A stretch of DNA of 9,570 bases from NCBI GenBank assembly GCA_021807585.1, contig JAKBCQ010000045.1, positions 1-9,570 of the forward strand. The letters are read 5' to 3'. Under the pieces are notes generated by a model that had not been told where the DNA came from, ran no database searches, and worked only from the letters and a program-made list of their open reading frames with translations. The stretch comes from Planctomycetota bacterium (lineage in GTDB: Bacteria; Planctomycetota; Planctomycetia; Isosphaerales; Isosphaeraceae). The first letter of the stretch is position 1. Each line of letters opens with the position of its first letter. The translations under genes and the position numbers were made by a program. Below are positions 8,402 to 9,570 of this stretch, in pieces.

Positions 8402-9570
8402 GTGCATCTTCAGATCATGTGATCGTGATCGGCGGCGGGGTGATCGGCGCGGCTTGCGCGTATTATTTGGTCGAATCGGGACGGCGGGTTTCGATCGTCG
8501 ACCGAGGCGTGTTCGGCGGAGGGAGTTCGGGGGGAAATTGCGGTTATGTTTGCCCGAGCCATGTGTTGCCGCTCGCCGAGCCTGGAGCGGTCGCTCGGAC
8601 GATTCAGGCGATGCTGGCGCCCGATTCGCCGTTTTCGATTAAGCCGAGGATCGATCCGGGGCTTTGGATCTGGCTGTTAAAGTTCGCGTCGCGGTGCAAC
8701 CGACGAGACATGCTCGCCGCGGGGCGCGGCGTGCAGCCTTTGCTCGAATCGTCGCTCGAGCTTTATCGCGAGTTGATCGCCGGGGAAGCGCTCGATTGCG
8801 AATGGCGGACCGAGGGGCTCTTGTATGTTTATAAAGATAAACATGCGATGGAAGAATACGCCGCGACCGATCGGTTGCTGACCGAGGAATTTCACCTGCC
8901 GGCGCGGCGGATGGACGGCGACGAGGCGGTCGCTTTCGAGCCGGCTCTCAAGCGAGGGCTCGCGGGGGGTTGGTATTACGAAAACGACGGTCACTTGCGC
9001 CCCGATAAGTTGATGGCTTCGCTCCGGAAAAAGCTCGAATCGCGCGGAACGACGGTGATCGAGAACGCCGAGGTTACGGGGTTTCGTCGCCGCGGCGAAC
9101 GCGCGACCGCGGTCGTTACCAAAACAGGCGATTATGAAGGCGATTGTTTTGTCGTCGCCGCGGGGGCTTGGACGCCGTTTCTGGGTGAGGAGTTGGGGTG
9201 TAGGCCGCCGATTCAGCCCGGCAAGGGTTACAGTTTAACGATGCGGAGGCCCGAGAGGTGTCCGGCGAGGCCTTTGATTTTTCCCGAAACGAGGGTCGCG
9301 GTTACTCCTTTCGATTCGGGTTATCGGCTCGGTTCGACGATGGAGTTTGCGGGATATGACGAATCGATCAAACAGTCGCGTTTGGAATTGCTCAAGCGAG
9401 GCGCCGAGCCGTATCTGGTCGAGCCTTATCGCAAGCCGATCGATGAGGAGTGGTACGGTTGGAGGCCGATGACTTACGACGGATTGCCGATCATCGATCG
9501 CGCTCCGGCGCTCGATGAGAACGTTTGGATCGCGGCTGGTCACAACATGCTGGGGATTTCGATGGCGCCG
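8398..9570 (+). CDS. FAD-dependent D-amino-acid (cis-4-hydroxy-D-proline) oxidase/dehydrogenase, 3' end cut by window edge
   Basis: From the ATG at 8398, 391 codons stay open to the right edge. The N-terminus holds the dinucleotide-binding motif VIVIGGGVIGAACAYYL (8-24), followed by SIVDRG and SSGGNCGYVCPSH (43-55). Near the visible end are WYGWRPMTYDGLPIIDRAP and AAGHNMLGISMAP, the conserved C-terminal FAD-contact segment of the DadA/glycine-oxidase (DAO) family. Related proteins are about 410-420 residues, so roughly 25 are missing. By context it oxidises cis-4-hydroxy-D-proline to 1-pyrroline-4-hydroxy-2-carboxylate, the substrate of the deaminase in this operon. It is a single-chain DadA-like form rather than the multi-subunit LhpBEF type of Pseudomonas. 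General D-amino-acid or D-proline oxidation cannot be excluded from sequence. Translation is coupled to the epimerase by a 4-base overlap. Confidence 0.88.
   Translation, partial: MSASSDHVIVIGGGVIGAACAYYLVESGRRVSIVDRGVFGGGSSGGNCGYVCPSHVLPLAEPGAVARTIQAMLAPDSPFSIKPRIDPGLWIWLLKFASRCNRRDMLAAGRGVQPLLESSLELYRELIAGEALDCEWRTEGLLYVYKDKHAMEEYAATDRLLTEEFHLPARRMDGDEAVAFEPALKRGLAGGWYYENDGHLRPDKLMASLRKKLESRGTTVIENAEVTGFRRRGERATAVVTKTGDYEGDCFVVAAGAWTPFLGEELGCRPPIQPGKGYSLTMRRPERCPARPLIFPETRVAVTPFDSGYRLGSTMEFAGYDESIKQSRLELLKRGAEPYLVEPYRKPIDEEWYGWRPMTYDGLPIIDRAPALDENVWIAAGHNMLGISMAP

Overview
The window looks like chromosomal DNA from a GC-rich (roughly 60% by eye) bacterium, most likely a planctomycete. This rests on the style of the S9 peptidase, the compact type III polyketide synthase / methyltransferase / flavoprotein cluster, and overall codon habits; no rRNA or other firm taxonomic marker is present. 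Coding density is very high. No tRNA, rRNA, CRISPR array, insertion sequence or phage gene was seen, and no gene-free stretch reaches 300 bases.

Left block (1-2922, minus strand). Three tightly packed genes read right to left: a class I SAM methyltransferase, a geranylgeranyl-reductase-family FAD oxidoreductase (joined to it by an ATGA overlap), and a type III polyketide synthase (10 bases further on, running off the left edge with its catalytic Cys-His-Asn already visible). The set has the same three enzyme classes as the Streptomyces srsABC phenolic-lipid operon, so the expected product is a methylated and/or oxidised alkylresorcinol or alkylpyrone lipid.

Middle block (2982-6222, minus strand). 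A GntR/FCD-type regulator with two tandem winged-helix domains is followed after 28 bases by an exported S9-family (DPP IV-like) prolyl peptidase.

Right block (6458-9570, plus strand), divergent from the regulator. It contains a DHDPS-fold pyrroline-4-hydroxy-2-carboxylate deaminase, a two-cysteine 4-hydroxyproline 2-epimerase and, with an ATGA overlap, a D-amino-acid-oxidase-type flavoenzyme cut by the right edge. These are the first three chemical steps of trans-4-hydroxy-L-proline breakdown: epimerisation to cis-4-hydroxy-D-proline, oxidation to the pyrroline, and deamination/dehydration to 2-oxoglutarate semialdehyde. The final semialdehyde dehydrogenase is not in the window and may lie just beyond the right edge.

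The 235-base divergent intergenic region holds a good sigma70-like promoter (6338-6365) overlapping an imperfect dyad with a TTGTGTGCAA core (6364-6387), a plausible operator for the regulator. The working model is a scavenging module: an exported prolyl peptidase releases (hydroxy)proline-containing peptides, and the divergent operon feeds hydroxyproline into the TCA cycle under control of an unusual double-HTH GntR protein. Separately, the whole window is strikingly enriched in the hexamer CGATCG.
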